Assembly: GCA_024704765.1 (NCBI GenBank)
Contig: JAKMXF010000296.1
Coordinates: 73,025-119,038, forward strand
Direction of reading: 5' to 3'
Length of the DNA stretch: 46,014 bases
DNA from: Oopsacas minuta
Lineage: Eukaryota; Porifera; Hexactinellida; Lyssacinosida; Leucopsacidae
This document shows positions 22,039 to 33,574 of the stretch, in pieces (the stretch's first letter is position 1; every line of letters begins with the position of its first letter). Under the pieces are notes generated by a model. The model did no database searches, was not told the origin of the DNA, and saw only the letters and a list, made by a program, of their open reading frames with translations. A program made the translations under genes and the position numbers.

Positions 22039-24495
22039 CAGTTGTACTCAAACTGGGGTCCGCGTCCCTCCAGGGGGCCGCGAGGAGGTTGCAAAGGGGG
22101 CCGCGGAATGGCTATGGAAAGTGATTTACGAAATTTTATTCGTTAAAGTTTTAGTTATTCCACACAACTTCTACGACAATATCTGAATTCCTTTCGCTTT
22201 CCTCGAATTGTAAACAAATTACACTTATTCCACTTCCCAGAATGCTATTTAGAATTATGTCACTCTGCAAACATATAACATAGAGCGTTGAATACAAAAA
22301 ATCATCCTGTTTTAAGAATAGGTAGAGCTTCCATTGATATTGATTAAATATATCGTACCTTTGCTAATACCTATTAATATTCTAGTTATTAATTTGCTAT
22401 CGTTGAAAAAGAAATTTATGGCCAAACGAAAGTGAGGACAATTGGATACTTACCTAACTAAGAGTAATAGACTCTATACAGATTCTCAAGACATTTCGGG
22501 ACCTGATGAAGATGAGTTAATTGATAAATCCGACAAACCGGACAAAAGAGGTTGTATGAAAATCCGTAACTACGACATTAAATTCATTCGCTTTGGTTTT
22601 ACTTCTATGTTCAAAGATGGATTACAGAAGCCTCAGTGTGTTGTATGTGGCGAGGTTTGGTCCAATGAAGCTTTAAAGCTTTCAAAGCTCAGTAAACATT
22701 CACAAACGAAGCATAAGGATCTGATCTCAAAACCAGTTGAGTTTTTTAAGAGAAAGCGCGACGAATTAACAGGCTGCCAGAAACAAATGTATGCTTCATC
22801 TCACATAAATGTTTCAGCATTAAGAGCTTCTTACAAGGTATCTTTACGTTGCAAAGGAAAAAAACCATACATAATTGGCGAAAAACTTCTGGTTGGTTGC
22901 ATTGGTGATGTATGCCAAGAAATGTTGGGAGAATCTGCAGCAAAGAGAACTGCGCGGGTTCCACTGTCAAACGACGCTGTTGCTAGAAGAGTGATCGATC
23001 TTGCTTGCGACATGGAGGAACAGCTGATCGAACAAATAAAATCAGCCAAATGGTATTCTTTGCAGCTTGATGAATCTATTGAAGTAGCAAATTTGGCGAT
23101 TTTGTTGTTATATGTTCGTTTTGAACATTATGGTGATGTGAAAGAAGAGTATTTATGTTCGATATCATTGCCTACAAATGCCACTAGTTCTCAAATTTTT
23201 GATGGATTGAATAACTATATCGTTGATCAATCAGGATTATATTGGCAGTTTTGTGTTGGTGTATGTACTGACGGTGCTGCTGCAATTACAGGACGACATT
23301 CTGGAGTTGTTGCAAAAATTAAAGAAGTAGCACCAGATTGCGAGTCAACACACTGTTTTATTCATCGAGAAAACTTAGCAACAAAGAAGATGCCAAAGGA
23401 ACTCAACGATGTACTATGTCAAGTTGTCAAAGTTGTCAACCATGTAAAAGCGAACGCTCTGAATTCTCGCTTATTCGCTTCCTTGTGTGATCAGATGGGA
23501 GCTGGCCATATAGAACTGCTCTTGCATGCTGAAGTATGTTGGCTATCCAGAGGAAAAGTGTTATCAAGAGTTTTTGAGCTCCGAAACGAACTAACAACAT
23601 TTCTGCTTGATAAAAAACCCGAATGGGCTGAAAATTTCGAGATATAAACTGGAATACAAAGCTGGCATATCTGTCTGATATATTCTCAATGCTTAATAAG
23701 CTCAACAGATCAATGCAAGGTAGGATGGCAACTAATTTTGCAACAGCTAACAAGATTCACGGTTTTAAAAGAAAGTTAGCTGCATGGCAACATCGAGTCT
23801 CTCAAGATTGTACGACATGTTTCCAAATTTATCGGAAATAATTAATTGTGAAAGTGGACTTGATGCAACTTTTCTAACGAATATTATCACCGAACATTTG
23901 AAATACTAGCTGAGCGCTTTGAAATTTACTTCCCGAAAGGACAAGATCCTAGAGAAGGAAACGGTTGGATCTGTAATCCTTTTTTGCAATTGAAGGACGA
24001 GTTGAATGTTCATTTAGAAGACAAATTATCAGACCTGGCAGGGGGTCAAGGATTAAAGAATATTTTTACAGCGAAATATCACTCGCTGAATTCTGGATAA
24101 AGGTTAGACCCGAATATCCAGAACTTAGTGAGTTGGCCCTGAAAATAATTCTACCCATTCCATCTACTTACCTTTGTGAGATGGGGTTTTCAACAATGAG
24201 CATTATCAAAACAAAGTATAGGGATTCTCTGGATGTCAGATCTCCACTACGTGTGGCACTTTCGTCAATCGAACCGAGGCTAGATAAGTTCGTCAAATCG
24301 AACCAAGCACACAGTTCTCATTAGTATAATTGATCTTATAATTATATCACAATATACCTCTTACTACTTAACACTGATATAATACAATAATAAAAACAAA
24401 TTTCATTTACTAAAAATGAGACCAACAAGCAGAGGTCCGTGGAATTGTAATGGAGAAACTTTGGGGCCGCGACATAAAAAAGTTGAGAAGCATTA
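22039..24495 (+). mobile_element. hAT element (ZBED5-like), 2457 bp
   Basis: The left end CAGTTGTACTCAAACTGGGGTCCGCG and the right end (reversed TAATGCTTCTCAACTT...GCGGCCCC) resemble the CAG-GGTTCTCAA...GGTCCGCGG termini of ZBED5-type hAT elements. The flanking octamers are ATCTAGAT (22031-22038) and ATTTAGAT (24496-24503), one mismatch. It carries the transposase at 22442-24324. Confidence 0.85.
22442..24324 (+). pseudogene. hAT transposase, ZBED5/FAM200-like, frameshifted
   Basis: The first 401 codons (22442-23647) are open. A BED-type zinc finger lies at residues 55-90: FIRFGFTSMF, CVVCGEVW, HSQTKHKDL. The hAT catalytic region follows: WYSLQLDESIEVAN (first Asp), GVCTDGAAAITGR (second Asp), STHCFIHRENLATKKMP, ELLLHAEVCWLSRGKVLSRV. 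After 23647 the frame breaks (KLAYLSDIFSMLNKLN, then ATANKIHGFKRKLAAWQ), with further breaks until 24133-24324, which holds the dimerisation end IPSTYLCEMGFSTMSIIKTKYR with the catalytic Glu. The order and spacing are those of ZBED5/SCAND3-like proteins of about 600 residues. All three catalytic acids are still present, so the frame breaks are fairly recent. Confidence 0.9.
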
Positions 24496-24503
24496 ATTTA
24501 GAT

Positions 24504-24560
24504 CAATGGCTCCCAACTGGTGGTCCACGGCTCATGTGGGGCCTTAGGACTCAATGTATA
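24504..24560. repeat. Solo hAT terminal repeat remnant
   Basis: CAATGGCTCCCAACTGGTGGTCCACGG directly abuts the right duplication of the previous element and resembles the left terminus of a ZBED-type hAT element (CAGTGGTTCCCAACCTGGGGTCCACGG type). No partner end was found, so it is probably a deletion remnant. Confidence 0.45.
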
Positions 24561-25325
24561 GGGCCATTAGATCACTTAGAAATTTATGTTTGTTTGGTAA
24601 TTTCTTGGAATTACAGTATTTCTCTAAGTAAGCACCGAATTTCCAGAAAAAGGCTCCAAGACTTGTGAATTAACTCAATATTTTGTCCCGTGCTGGTGCT
24701 GGATAATTCTGGAGTTTCCCATTCTCTAGCCTAAGATGGTTCATTTTCATCATAAATAATATAGGAACATTGCTGAACTTTTGGCAAGTATTTCAACTTC
24801 TGACTCTTCTAGACATTTTCGGAATTTTTGGATACTTGATTGGATTTGGTAATCCATTGTTTTCTGACAATTTGACACAAAACTGTTGACACTCGTTAGG
24901 TTAAAAGATTGCTGAGTATTATAGCAACAATGCCAATATTGTATTTTGAGCAGGTACGTTTCATACCCAAGGCAGGTGTAGTGATGAACGAACCGATATT
25001 CACTACCATAGAAATTACATAGAAGTCCCTTTTCTCTTTCTATATTTATTCTTTTCGCAAGCCGAAACTTTGTAGAGTTAAACTATTTGAATTGTTTTAT
25101 CTCCCAAACTTAATTGTATCTCTGTTAACAGTACCACGTTTGACAATTGCATCATTGATTCGAATAATATTCAAGCTTATCATGGTTATCAGATTGTAAA
25201 CTGTACATGTGTTTGCAAGAGATACTTTATTATTCGTTCCACCTCAATTCACACAAAGGTTCTCTGATCCCTGTTTTCACAATCTATTTGGTCATTTTCT
25301 TGGTTCTGCAGTATTAAGTCAATAA
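24561..25325. other. No recognisable feature
   Basis: AT-rich tract without a convincing frame or repeat. Confidence 0.35.
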
Positions 25326-25837
25326 CTACTTGGTATGGAACTTTTGTGATCTATCAATTGCTTTCTGATCCCAGTAGGATGTTTTAATTTGATCTTCATC
25401 AGAATAAAGGTAGAATGGAATCAATACATTATGTGCTTCTTTATGCCAGTAAATTAACATCTCACTAATTTCCAATTTGAGATGTAATTGGGTAAGATTC
25501 TTGCAATGGGGAAAGTTAGACTTTTCCAATCCGAAATCGCTTTGTGGTAAGTTAATTTGTTTCATCAATGTTGATAGCATTGGGAGAGGCAATTTCCTCA
25601 GATATTCTACTGATTATCTTATTTTTCATCGCAATTACACTAGGTAGTTTCTCATCTTCTTTGAATATCGTGGTGTACATTACTTCCACTTCTTGCACTT
25701 CAGTTTCAGAAATATCAATATTATCAATCTCGAATTCATCATCACTGTAATAATCAAGTGTTGCCTTATATTTGTTCAAATTATCTGTTTTAGATATATC
25801 AGTGTTAGTCGCAAATTCTTTTTTACAGGGTTTAATC
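25326..25837 (-). pseudogene. Possible broken exon, unknown protein
   Basis: On the minus strand, TTTCTATTTTAG precedes an open stretch starting at about 25837 (IKPCKKEFATNTD). It includes an acidic run DYYSDDEFEIDNIDISETEV and stops at 25552. A second frame, shifted by one base, overlaps it and continues to 25326 (LEISEMLIYWHKEAHNV, PFYLYSDEDQIKTS). Read together with one frameshift at about 25560, they give some 170 residues of protein-like composition. I do not recognise a family. It may be a host pseudogene, a gene with a sequencing error, or a transposon fragment. Confidence 0.3.
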
Positions 25838-26276
25838 TAAAATAGAAATAGACACCGTTGTTATCTTTTGTAACCCTCCGTGAAATATTAATGTAATCAT
25901 GTTTTTCTATTCGTCAAAACTCGTAGCGCAGACACAAGGGCTGCTAAGCTATGGTATGTACGTAGATATAATAAATTTACTTGTTTTCCATCGTTCTCTA
26001 CCATGTTTATATTCGGGTTCACTTTGACTATAATGAATGTTCTGGATTCATATCCACCGGTCTTTGTGCCTGACAACGATTTTATTAATTAGCTCTTGAT
26101 TGCTTTGTGATAAGACTATGTCAATTCATTTTTTTGAGTGTTGTATGGAGCCATAAATATCAAATGACATTGAATTCATTGCGTAAACTCTCCATCAAAT
26201 TTGCTTCTGAACTCATCCCCATTGTCTGTGGAATCAAATCATTGTAATCTGAATAATAAATCAATTTTTGTCTTGA

Positions 26277-26510
26277 GTTGATTGAGTTTGCTCTTCTCAA
26301 TGATTGTGTTGATTGAGTTTGCTCATCAAAATGATCAAGTTGATTTGTTAGTAACCCAATTTAATAATGAATTGAAATGATCTTTTGAGTTTAAACTTAA
26401 AGATCATTTTAATTCCAAAGTTCCTTTTAACTCTAAAGATCATTTTAATTCCAAAGTTCCTTTTAACTCTAAAGGTCATTTGATTCTAGACATCATTTAA
26501 ACTCAAAAGA
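26277..26510. repeat. Short tandem repeats (32-bp and 36-bp units)
   Basis: TTGATTGAGTTTGCTC recurs at 26277 and about 26310. From 26399, a 36-bp unit (AAAGATCATTTTAATTCC...TTAACTCT) is repeated exactly at 26435, followed by a partial third unit at 26471. AAAGATCATTT-type motifs recur near 29125-29280, suggesting that both are parts of one larger repeated sequence. Confidence 0.7.
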
Positions 26511-26743
26511 TCATTTTTACCTTTACGGCCAAAGAGTTGTGTTCGTATTCGTCAAAAGTATGTTTTCATTGTTAGAATTTTATTAGAAATTTATTGTTGA
26601 AACTGAAGCTCTGCTCATTGATAGAATGAATTTTCAAAAACTGCAAATAATACAGGTGTAGCAGCCACATTAACCCCCACCCAGTTAATCCCCCGGGGTT
26701 AATTTGTGCTAGTGTAGTTTATACCCCAGGGGTTAAACTGAGC

Positions 26744-28136
26744 CAGAGCTGCAAATAGGCAATGGGTTGAAGGGCCATGACCCACCGGTCCACCAGTACT
26801 TATATGCATTTAGTATATTCAAAAACTACCACCCATTTATATGCGATTTGCCACACATTAATGTCTAAAAGGTATTAGTATTATCAACAATTAGGTTGTT
26901 ACGTTAATATTATTGTAAAAAATTTAATAATGCTAAAAATTGAATTGCAATTGTTATCTAATATTGCTATGCAGATTTTTGTAATCCAAGGACCTTCAGT
27001 AGAAAGCGAGAGGGATTTTAATGCTTTTAATGCTCGGAATATTATAAATTACCAACGAAATTCAATCTTACCCGAGACTGTGGAGGCTGTTTCGGTAGTT
27101 TTGGAGGGGCACAAAAACAGCATAATTTCATGAGTTAGATTAAATCATTTCAGCATGAATCTCTTAGCACAGTGTGGCAAAATGGCGATTATGAGGTAAT
27201 AAATACTTACACTGAAGATATATGTTAAAATGTTGTCATATATAGTATATCGACTCTCTAGATTTCTAAAATAGCACCAGATTATTAGTTGCCCTTCTGG
27301 AAATGGAACTATGACGTAATCTGTGGTATTTTGATTTAATTAATAATTATGTTTCAACAATAAATGAGTTCTAAATTGCTGAGTGTTTTATATCAGCCAG
27401 CCCTATTTATTGATGAACTAGAATATCAATGCGTATGCTGAATTCGAAATACAGTAAGTATAAAATGTTATAACAAAATTAGAATTTTTCTAAAATACAT
27501 TTCATCCGAATCAGTGTGCCCCATGGAATCAATGCTAAGAAAAGTATAAGTGGGGGCATTTGGGCGTGTCTAGAATTATTGAAAATGAAATTTAGAAAGA
27601 TATACTATGTGAAATTCTCGACATTCAACTCACAATTATTTGCATTGTAAGATCTCGGACCTAAAATGTAGGTCAACGAGCTGAAATATGCATAATAATA
27701 GACGGATAATAATCATTGAGAATGAATAAATTAAGATATAATTTGTTTTGCAAACGAATTAAAATTCATCACATAATAAATACGAATACTGATAAATATC
27801 ATTGAATAACGAAAATCCAGGAATGCTGAAATATCGCAGGGGTATTTGAAAAGTAAATATTTGTGGTTTTCAGGTTTTCAAATTTCAAATTTCAGTTTGC
27901 GACTTTGGCTAGGCATGTTATAAGTTCATTAGGTAACTAAGATTAGCATATTTCTAGGTTTGAGATAGTGTAAAATCGAATGCAGGCATTAATTTTGGTA
28001 AATAGCAAAGTCAAATTTTCACCTATTCCCGCATAATTCCACACTGTGCTAAGTATTCAACTGTGTTGAGTTAATGGGTCAAGATGGGTTACGAGATAAT
28101 CGATGGGTCACTTGGCATGACCCATTTGCAGCTCTG
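26744..28136 (+). mobile_element. Internally deleted hAT copy, 1393 bp
   Basis: Ends CAGAGCTGCAAAT...ATTTGCAGCTCTG with subterminal ATGGGTCA/TGACCCAT motifs match the nearly intact hAT at 38678-41135. Flanking octamers AACTGAGC (26736-26743) and AACTGGGC (28137-28144) differ at one base. It keeps only the C-terminal end of the transposase (26930-27133). Confidence 0.9.
26930..27133 (+). pseudogene. hAT transposase C-terminal dimerisation fragment
   Basis: 67 codons ending PETVEAVSVVLEGHKNS are clearly homologous to the last 60 residues of the 38678-41135 transposase. The motif VESERDFNAFNARN corresponds to the catalytic-Glu stretch SESERHFSVFNARH. The rest of the gene has been deleted or has decayed. 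Confidence 0.85.
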
Positions 28137-28574
28137 AACTGGGCTAGCCCAGAATATTCAGGGTTTGATCTGGCTAAGATAGATTATACACCCTTTATTA
28201 TGTCATGTGCAAAAGTGTGGGCGTCTGGTGTCATCTATGTATTCATAAAACAATACAAGATGCAAATTGTTGCATGAATACATTGTTGCACCATATATAT
28301 TACCTTGTTGCATACAAAAGATGAATACATAGATGAAATCAGTCACCCCACACTTTGCACATGACATATTAAAGGGAGGGAGTATAATTTGTCATAACTT
28401 TGATTATACATTGTATTTTTGAGCTAGTCCACTTCACTAGGACAGAATATACCGGGTATTATCTGGGCTATCCCAGAAAATATCTGTGGTTAATTTAGAA
28501 TAGCACAGATTATACTCGGGGTTAATCTAGGCAATAACACTAGCGTTTCGCCTGTATTATTCTAAGATTTTTAC

Positions 28575-29072
28575 ACTAGGATACTGTCTGTGTTTAATTT
28601 GACTTATAATTCATCTAATTTAGCACACAAATAGTATTTACAGCAAAATCAAAAAAAAAAATATTTTGTTTCTAAATTGCTAAATGGAGGAATCTCAATA
28701 AAGTGTTTTCAATTAGTTTTCAACCAGGATTTCTCCAATGTATTTGCTATATGAAGGAGTTGTTTTTTAATTATGATTTTGGGGTTCAATTTCTATCAAT
28801 CTGGGAGGGCGAACATACCCTCAGATTGAAAATGAGGATTGTCTGACCTGAGCCTATCTGTTTCCTATGTTCAGGCCGCAGGATGCGGCCTAAAATGGCG
28901 CAAATGATTACTTCACGACACAGCAATATTCAAAATTGTTCCACTATAACCGATTGCGGCCGAAGTATTACGTTCTTAACGAAAAGGAACACTAAAATTT
29001 ACCACTTCGTTTTAAATGATTCCCGCACCAAATCGAGATTTTCGCACCTTTTTGACTTCACAAAATGACACA
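28575..29072. repeat. Interspersed repeat segments
   Basis: 28575-28620 resembles 31836-31880 (CTGTGTTTAATTT...TTCATC), and 28941-29072 resembles 31470-31600 in the same order (GGCC.AAGT.TTACGTTC, AACGAAAAGGAACAC, CCACTTCGTTTTAA, AAATCGAGATTTT). The frame at 28883-29068 overlaps this repeat and is not called a gene. Confidence 0.7.
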
Positions 29073-30451
29073 ATGTAAATCAAAAGAAATCTATTAAACT
29101 CAAAACACCATTTTACACTCAAAAGATCGTTTAAATTCACGAGTTTAACATTATTTTTTGAGTTTAATTGATATCTTTTGATTTACAATCTATTTATTGG
29201 ATTTCCCATTGAAATGATTTAACTGATTGAATTCGTGCTCATATTACAAATGATGTTCTGACCCAATTGATTAAATCATTTCACAAATTGAATTTGACCA
29301 ACTTTTGATTGTTACTAATAACCTGAACTGGAGCTCCCTTGTATAGTATTTAGAAAATAGACCGTTTTCCACTAGTTTCCACCATTTTAACCATTCAGTG
29401 AGACCCCAATTTATCATTCCGGACACTATACTTTCTATCCTTCTTAGCTGGCCTATACTATTCTCATCTGTGATTTCAGAGTCTTCCCTAAATTCTATCA
29501 ATGTTATTTATGTCAAAAACATACCAAATTGTGAATTATATATAGAGATATGTATCCATGTATTGTACCACGTATATTTGCAAATTCTGCGTATTTCGGC
29601 CTTGATTATTATGTAGATCAGCGCCATAGCATTACATATTTCAAGTAAATTATCACAAGATGATTGACAAGTATTATTATGATTTCTTTGTTTATATTAT
29701 TATGTCGGACAGATTTTCGATCCTATGCGTTTTATTTTTGATGAAATTTTTCGGACCGTGAAAATTGAGGATCTTTTGCTATTTATGATAACACTGAGGA
29801 TCTTTCCCTATACAATAACACTAATTTCCTGATTTATGCGTGTGTTTTCGAAAGTAAGATAGCTAGGAGCGTGCTCCGGAAAACCTGTGAACTCCTTGCT
29901 CCAGTCCTTATTTAACCGAGCCGTCCAAATTGAGCATTCTTCAATTGAGTCAGTTTATCTATAATTTTCTACATATGAAGTTAGGGGTTAACTAAAATGT
30001 TGTTTTCTTTTAGCTTTAGGTGTGTTGCAACCTAATTGTGAAGTTGCGCATTCGCGAATTGGCCAATTTATTTGGTCCCTACGTGAATTCAATAGAAACT
30101 AAACTTCAGGAGTTATTTATATATACCATCATACTCAATGATTGTGAAAACATAAGTGAACACTCACCAAAATAATTTAGATGTTGACTTTCCTTCGCCA
30201 CCTACCAATGTTTGGATATAAGAAGAGTTGTTATATATATGGTGGTTTTCGTTTAGTTATTTTGGTATTAGACTCTACGTGTACACATTGTGTTATAGTT
30301 ATATTGGAAAACGGTTCGATATCTATTGTGTTCTCTTTACGGGTGTTGAACATGAATATACGCATTTAGATCTTCACATAGAAGTGGACCCACTTTAACC
30401 ATGAAAAATAACTTTACAATATCCCATTCTATTTATAACAACTCCTTCCAG
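29073..30451. other. No recognisable gene
   Basis: AT-rich; includes AACTCAAAAGATC-type motifs at 29095-29280, similar to 26390-26510 in inverted orientation. Short frames on both strands show no protein-like pattern. Confidence 0.35.
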
Positions 30452-30650
30452 CATATCATCCACTCTAATTGATGTACAGCTACTTCAAACAGAGCATAGA
30501 GGACAATCTAATACTGAAATACAACGATTACACCACGAAATAATGAATCTTCACACAGAGAATGATGCAGCAGAATACCTACTATAATTGGAAGCAATAA
30601 GATATTTCTGGAATAACGCAATTCAGATACTTCTAATTCTAGTGCTATAA
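30452..30650 (+). pseudogene. Possible C-terminal exon of a coiled-coil protein
   Basis: An acceptor-like CTCCTTCCAG precedes 30452. The frame then reads LIDVQLLQTEHRGQSN, TEIQRLHHEIMNLHTEN and DAAEYLL, stops at 30585-30587, and continues in the same frame with WNNAIQILLILVL to a second stop at 30650. The first part has coiled-coil character; the end would be a short hydrophobic tail anchor if the internal TAA were a mutation. The entry phase does not match the phase-1 donor at 21534, so an intermediate exon would be needed if it belonged to the coiled-coil gene. It could equally be a pseudo-exon or chance. Confidence 0.3.
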
Positions 30651-31469
30651 ATAGCCATCTGGCAGGCTGTTAAGGCCAAAACTGCCCTTCTATATATACA
30701 TAAGTTATACCTTCACAATACAGTAACTACGTCATAGTTTACATATCTATGGTCCACAGAAAGTACAGAAAAGTATAAACACAGAATAAAAGTAAATAGT
30801 CTTAATGCAATTACTATTAGCTAGTTAGTTCCGATATTCGATATTCCTATAGGTAAGATTGTGTTTAGTATGTTTATTGGTATATTATGTCATGTTATTC
30901 CATACATGCTAAAATTGAAATGATAAGATTTTTGCAGCATATACTTATATTCGTAATTATGTTATAGTGCATTAACCCCCTTTATTATAATGATTTACTC
31001 CCCTGGGCGTTGCATTAGCCAAATGAGGGGAGATTGTCAGGTTCTTCAACCTACGATATTTCACAATAAATAGTTAAATATTTGCCGACCCTTTTATACA
31101 ATTCTGCGTTGTAACTAGAAATTTCTGAGCCAGGATGCAGTGATTAATAATAATTGCCTCAATATAATGGCGATGACAATAGGGAGTCGGGGAGAATGGG
31201 GAAACTGACGGGGAGCGAGGAGACTCTCAATACTAGTTACGTCCTTCCATCTTATTTCCTATATCCCTTTTTATTTACTTTCTTTACAGCTTGACAAATC
31301 GAAAAGTTTAAGTTCAACCTTTTTAATCGTCCTGTTTTTAAAAGGTTCAGACTTGGACTTAGCCCCAGCTATAAACGTATATATATTTTGTTTATTATTT
31401 GCGCCTCGATGTATACTTATTGTTGCAAATTGACAGTATTTATGGGTCCGTATTCAAGTAAATTGTATT
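30651..31469. other. No recognisable gene
   Basis: AT-rich, with a slightly GC-richer patch at 31140-31250. No repeat end or conserved frame is recognised. Confidence 0.35.
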
Positions 31470-31880
31470 TACCCGATTATGGCCAAAGTGTTACGTTCGT
31501 AACGAAAAGGAACACAAAATAATTACCACTTCGTTTTAACCAATTCCCGTACCCAAATCGAGATTTTTGGCCTTTTTGACATCATAAAATCACACATATT
31601 CCCGGCTGTATAAGGCTAATAGAGAAAGCAAAGACGAATTCTGCTATATTTTTCCAAAGAAATTTAGAATGAAATTGGACCCTGACCGATCTTTAACTAA
31701 AAGAAAATCCTGACTTTTTTTACTTAAATTTCCCAAAATTGTATTTCCAATGTGTTAGAATTTTTTTCGGAATTGATTGTTGATATTTGTCACTGAAACT
31801 GGGCTTATTGATAGATTCAATTTTTGACCTTGGAATAATGTCTGTGTTTAATTTAATTATATTCATCAAATTTTGTTAGG
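31470..31880. repeat. Interspersed repeat copy without the fold-back insertion
   Basis: Contains, in one continuous piece, segments found at 26520-26650, 28575-28620, 28941-29072 and, in part, 5236-5410. The stretch around 31800-31850 corresponds to the sequence interrupted by the fold-back element, so it acts as a paralogous empty site. Confidence 0.6.
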
Positions 31881-33317
31881 ACTTTTAACTTAATACCTCC
31901 CTGGTCAGAACATCCTGTGTTAAATCGTTCACTTTTCTTAATTTATGTATTTAATGCATCTGGATAGCTGAAATTTGCCCTATGAAATTTAGATTTTGTC
32001 ATAAACGTCAGGATTTGAATATGTCTTGTAATTAAAACTTTAAATTGGATTTTGTCCTAAGATTTTTGATTTTGTCAAAACTCTCGATATTGGATTGTTT
32101 TCTAAACTGAGATCTCGGATTGAGTCGCTGGAATTTCTACTCAACTCAAATACTGGAATTACAGAGTAATTAAATACTAATTTGACACAAAAATTACTAT
32201 GTTTTCCAATGAAAAATCCACCCGCCAACTATCATGTGGTTACTAAGAAATTTGGACCACCCGCTTGGGAAAGATATACTCTAATCCAAGGGAATATTCT
32301 TCACAACCTACCTGAAAGTGGATAAATACACTAATCTAACAATTTTTGCTGGTTATTCACTAATCCGCGTTCCACTGAACCATTTGAAAGTTAGGACATT
32401 TCCAATTTTCATTTACAAGTTAGGACAAAATTCAGTATATATTTAGGACAACTTCAGGTTTTCCATGCATCTTTGGTACCTTGGGTATGCGCATGATGCA
32501 TATTTCAGTGGATATCAGTCGGTTTAAACAACTACTGCAATAAACTATTCTATTACTACATTCCAATAACTACCTTGATATCAATTGTGTTCAAACTCTT
32601 GTTCTAAACTAGTTTAATAGATAATGCATTAGACGTCAGAGTGTGTACGTTACTGTTTAACTACCAGCTATAACCCAAAATTGAAAAGTTAGATTCAATA
32701 ACATTTCAAACATCAGTTAATTATCACATTAAAATAATTCTATATGAGGAGTATTAACAATAACAGGACTCTTAATCGCATTTGCATCTTTTATTTTACT
32801 CTCATTTACTAAGTACTTTTCGCTGGACACTTTCTCTTATCCATACGTTTTGCTTGGTTCTCTATTTTGCTAGAACAGTGGATTCCACTTAATATCATAC
32901 CGCTTAATAGAATATCTAGTTTATTATCATTAACAATTTCAAATCTAAAATCATTTTGGAGACTTTTTGTACTATAAAATCGATTAATGTCATAAACACT
33001 CGTAGCTATGATAATTAAGAGGGATTCACTTTAATTTCTACTTATTATCACTTAACCCTCGTCAGTTCAGGTGTCCTGTTTCCACTTCAAACACAGTCCG
33101 TACTTCGAAGTACATAATTAGTGTTATTAATAAGATAGCTCGTGATCAAATGAGATACATAATCCCAAATACCAAGGAATCGAACTCTATTGATTGACAT
33201 ATACCATTAACCCTTCTTTCTCTATCTACAGGAACATTTGATGGAAGAATAGGTTGAATACTACACCACATTCTGCTCTCTCTATGCCAAGTTTCTTTAT
33301 ATTTGAGTAAAAGTATA
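31881..33317. other. No recognisable gene
   Basis: AT-rich tract. GTCCTAA/TTAGGAC-like words recur at 32050-32450 but without a clear repeat unit. No gene or complete element is seen. Confidence 0.35.
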
Positions 33318-33552
33318 CCGTAAACTGGGGCTACTTTGGCCCACTAGGTTTGCTTTAGCCCAAATATTGAAATCTTTTACTTATTGAATAGATATTATTT
33401 TTGTTTTCGAAATTGTCTACCGATATTTGAAAATTCGTTAAAAATTTGGCAAGTCATTTTCAAGTACAATGCTGAATCCAATCTAATTTCTTTGGAGCTT
33501 TGATATTTGGGCTAAAGCAAACCCAGTGGGCCGAAGTAGCCCCAGTTTACGG
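33318..33552. mobile_element. mariner-type MITE, 235 bp, about 50-bp TIRs
   Basis: CCGTAAACTGGGGCTACTTT at the left and its complement at the right continue as near-perfect inverted repeats for about 50 bp (through GGTTTGCTTTAGCCCAAATA). TA flanks both ends (33316-33317 and 33553-33554). There is no coding capacity. It lies directly next to the mariner relic that follows, but the two do not share ends as far as I can see. Confidence 0.9.
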
Positions 33553-33574
33553 TATTTAAATATTAACAATAATG

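Larger units (their letters stand above)
26653..28554. mobile_element. Fold-back (long inverted repeat) element, interrupted
   Basis: Outer ends CAGGTGTAGC (26653) and GTTTCGCCTG (28554) are flanked by TA on both sides. Each arm repeats modules rich in GGTTAA, CTGGGCTA.CCCAG and TAATATGTCATGTGCAAA. For example 28185-28250 and 28320-28395 are long inverted copies (CATCTATGTATTCAT, TCATGTGCAAAAGTGTGG). The centre is therefore a large hairpin. The left arm is interrupted by a hAT copy (26744-28136). No transposase of its own is visible. TA duplication suggests Tc1/mariner-type mobilisation, which is inference. Confidence 0.65.

Noticed and set aside
22746-23753. Minus-strand frames over the ZBED5-like transposase
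   Set aside because: They are antisense shadows of the clear plus-strand hAT gene.
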